Positions 34,691 to 34,757 of a stretch of 34,757 nt of DNA are shown piece after piece (within the stretch, counting starts at the first letter, position 1; every line of letters starts with the position of its first letter). A program made the position numbers and the translations under genes. Location: the NCBI GenBank assembly GCA_002690215.1, contig NZDS01000181.1:1-34757 (forward strand). The letters are read 5' to 3'. The notes under the pieces were generated by a model that did not search any database, had not been told where the DNA came from, and worked only from the letters and a program-made list of their open reading frames with translations. This DNA is from Rhodospirillaceae bacterium (lineage in GTDB: Bacteria; Pseudomonadota; Alphaproteobacteria; UBA2966).

Positions 34691-34757
34691 GCGTTCTGTA
34701 ATTAGATTGAAGCATACCCGGAGTTTCTGAAATAGTTGGCGCATTCCTGTGGCGTGA

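Overview
This window is high-GC DNA from an alphaproteobacterium, probably a free-living, motile member of the Rhodospirillales or a related deep branch. The evidence is the ChvI-ChvG-HprK-RapZ-EIIA(Man)-HPr-EI-AhcY gene order, the short HprK lacking an N-terminal domain, an NDUFS6-like zinc-finger gene next to polA, frataxin, and GlnRS. No plasmid, phage or CRISPR locus is visible. Most of it is ordinary chromosome, broken up by several families of palindromic or structured repeats.

Region by region. 1-2.2 kb: the end of an alpha/beta hydrolase, a membrane-anchored cyclic-nucleotide-binding protein, an hsp20 gene and rpmE. 2.3-7.2 kb: cyaY, an MsbA-like ABC exporter, a paraoxonase-like lactonase/arylesterase and glnS, closely packed on the plus strand. 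7.3-8.6 kb: a small cAMP-binding protein and aspartate dehydrogenase. 8.6-12.2 kb: a small secreted protein, polA, and a 57-aa zinc-finger gene upstream of polA. 12.2-15.8 kb: an ABC-2 type ATPase without a visible permease, and two tandem acyl-CoA dehydrogenases. 15.9-18.4 kb: tRNA-Arg(CCG) beside a TPR protein whose glycosyltransferase-41 domain is cut off. 18.4-22.6 kb: a minus-strand block of a GGDEF-like membrane protein, an unknown protein, a PomA/MotA and PomB/MotB stator pair and a CheY-like regulator. 22.9-26.7 kb: pckA, a HugZ-like protein and a MATE exporter. 26.8-34.5 kb: chvI, chvG, hprK, rapZ, EIIA-Man, HPr, EI and ahcY, all on the plus strand and mostly overlapping.

The 3' block forms one regulatory unit. 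ChvG/ChvI sense the envelope or acidity. An incomplete phosphotransferase chain (EI to HPr to EIIA, with HprK able to modify HPr) has no sugar permease and therefore looks purely regulatory. ahcY has its own promoter and a 7-4-7 inverted repeat that I suggest is a SahR-type operator.

The most interesting non-coding material is repetitive. (i) A dispersed element of about 110-240 bp begins TTGTCGCTCACGG and occurs three times in the same orientation, each time just after a hairpin. One internal hairpin keeps its pairing despite sequence changes. (ii) A CTAG-bounded long inverted repeat at 13.3 kb has a decayed relative at 7.25 kb and supplies the stop codon of the neighbouring gene. (iii) A CCCTCCCCC-type palindrome lies at 9.0 kb. 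Several TAG stop codons sit at the edges of these elements or inside hairpins, which suggests they insert at gene ends.
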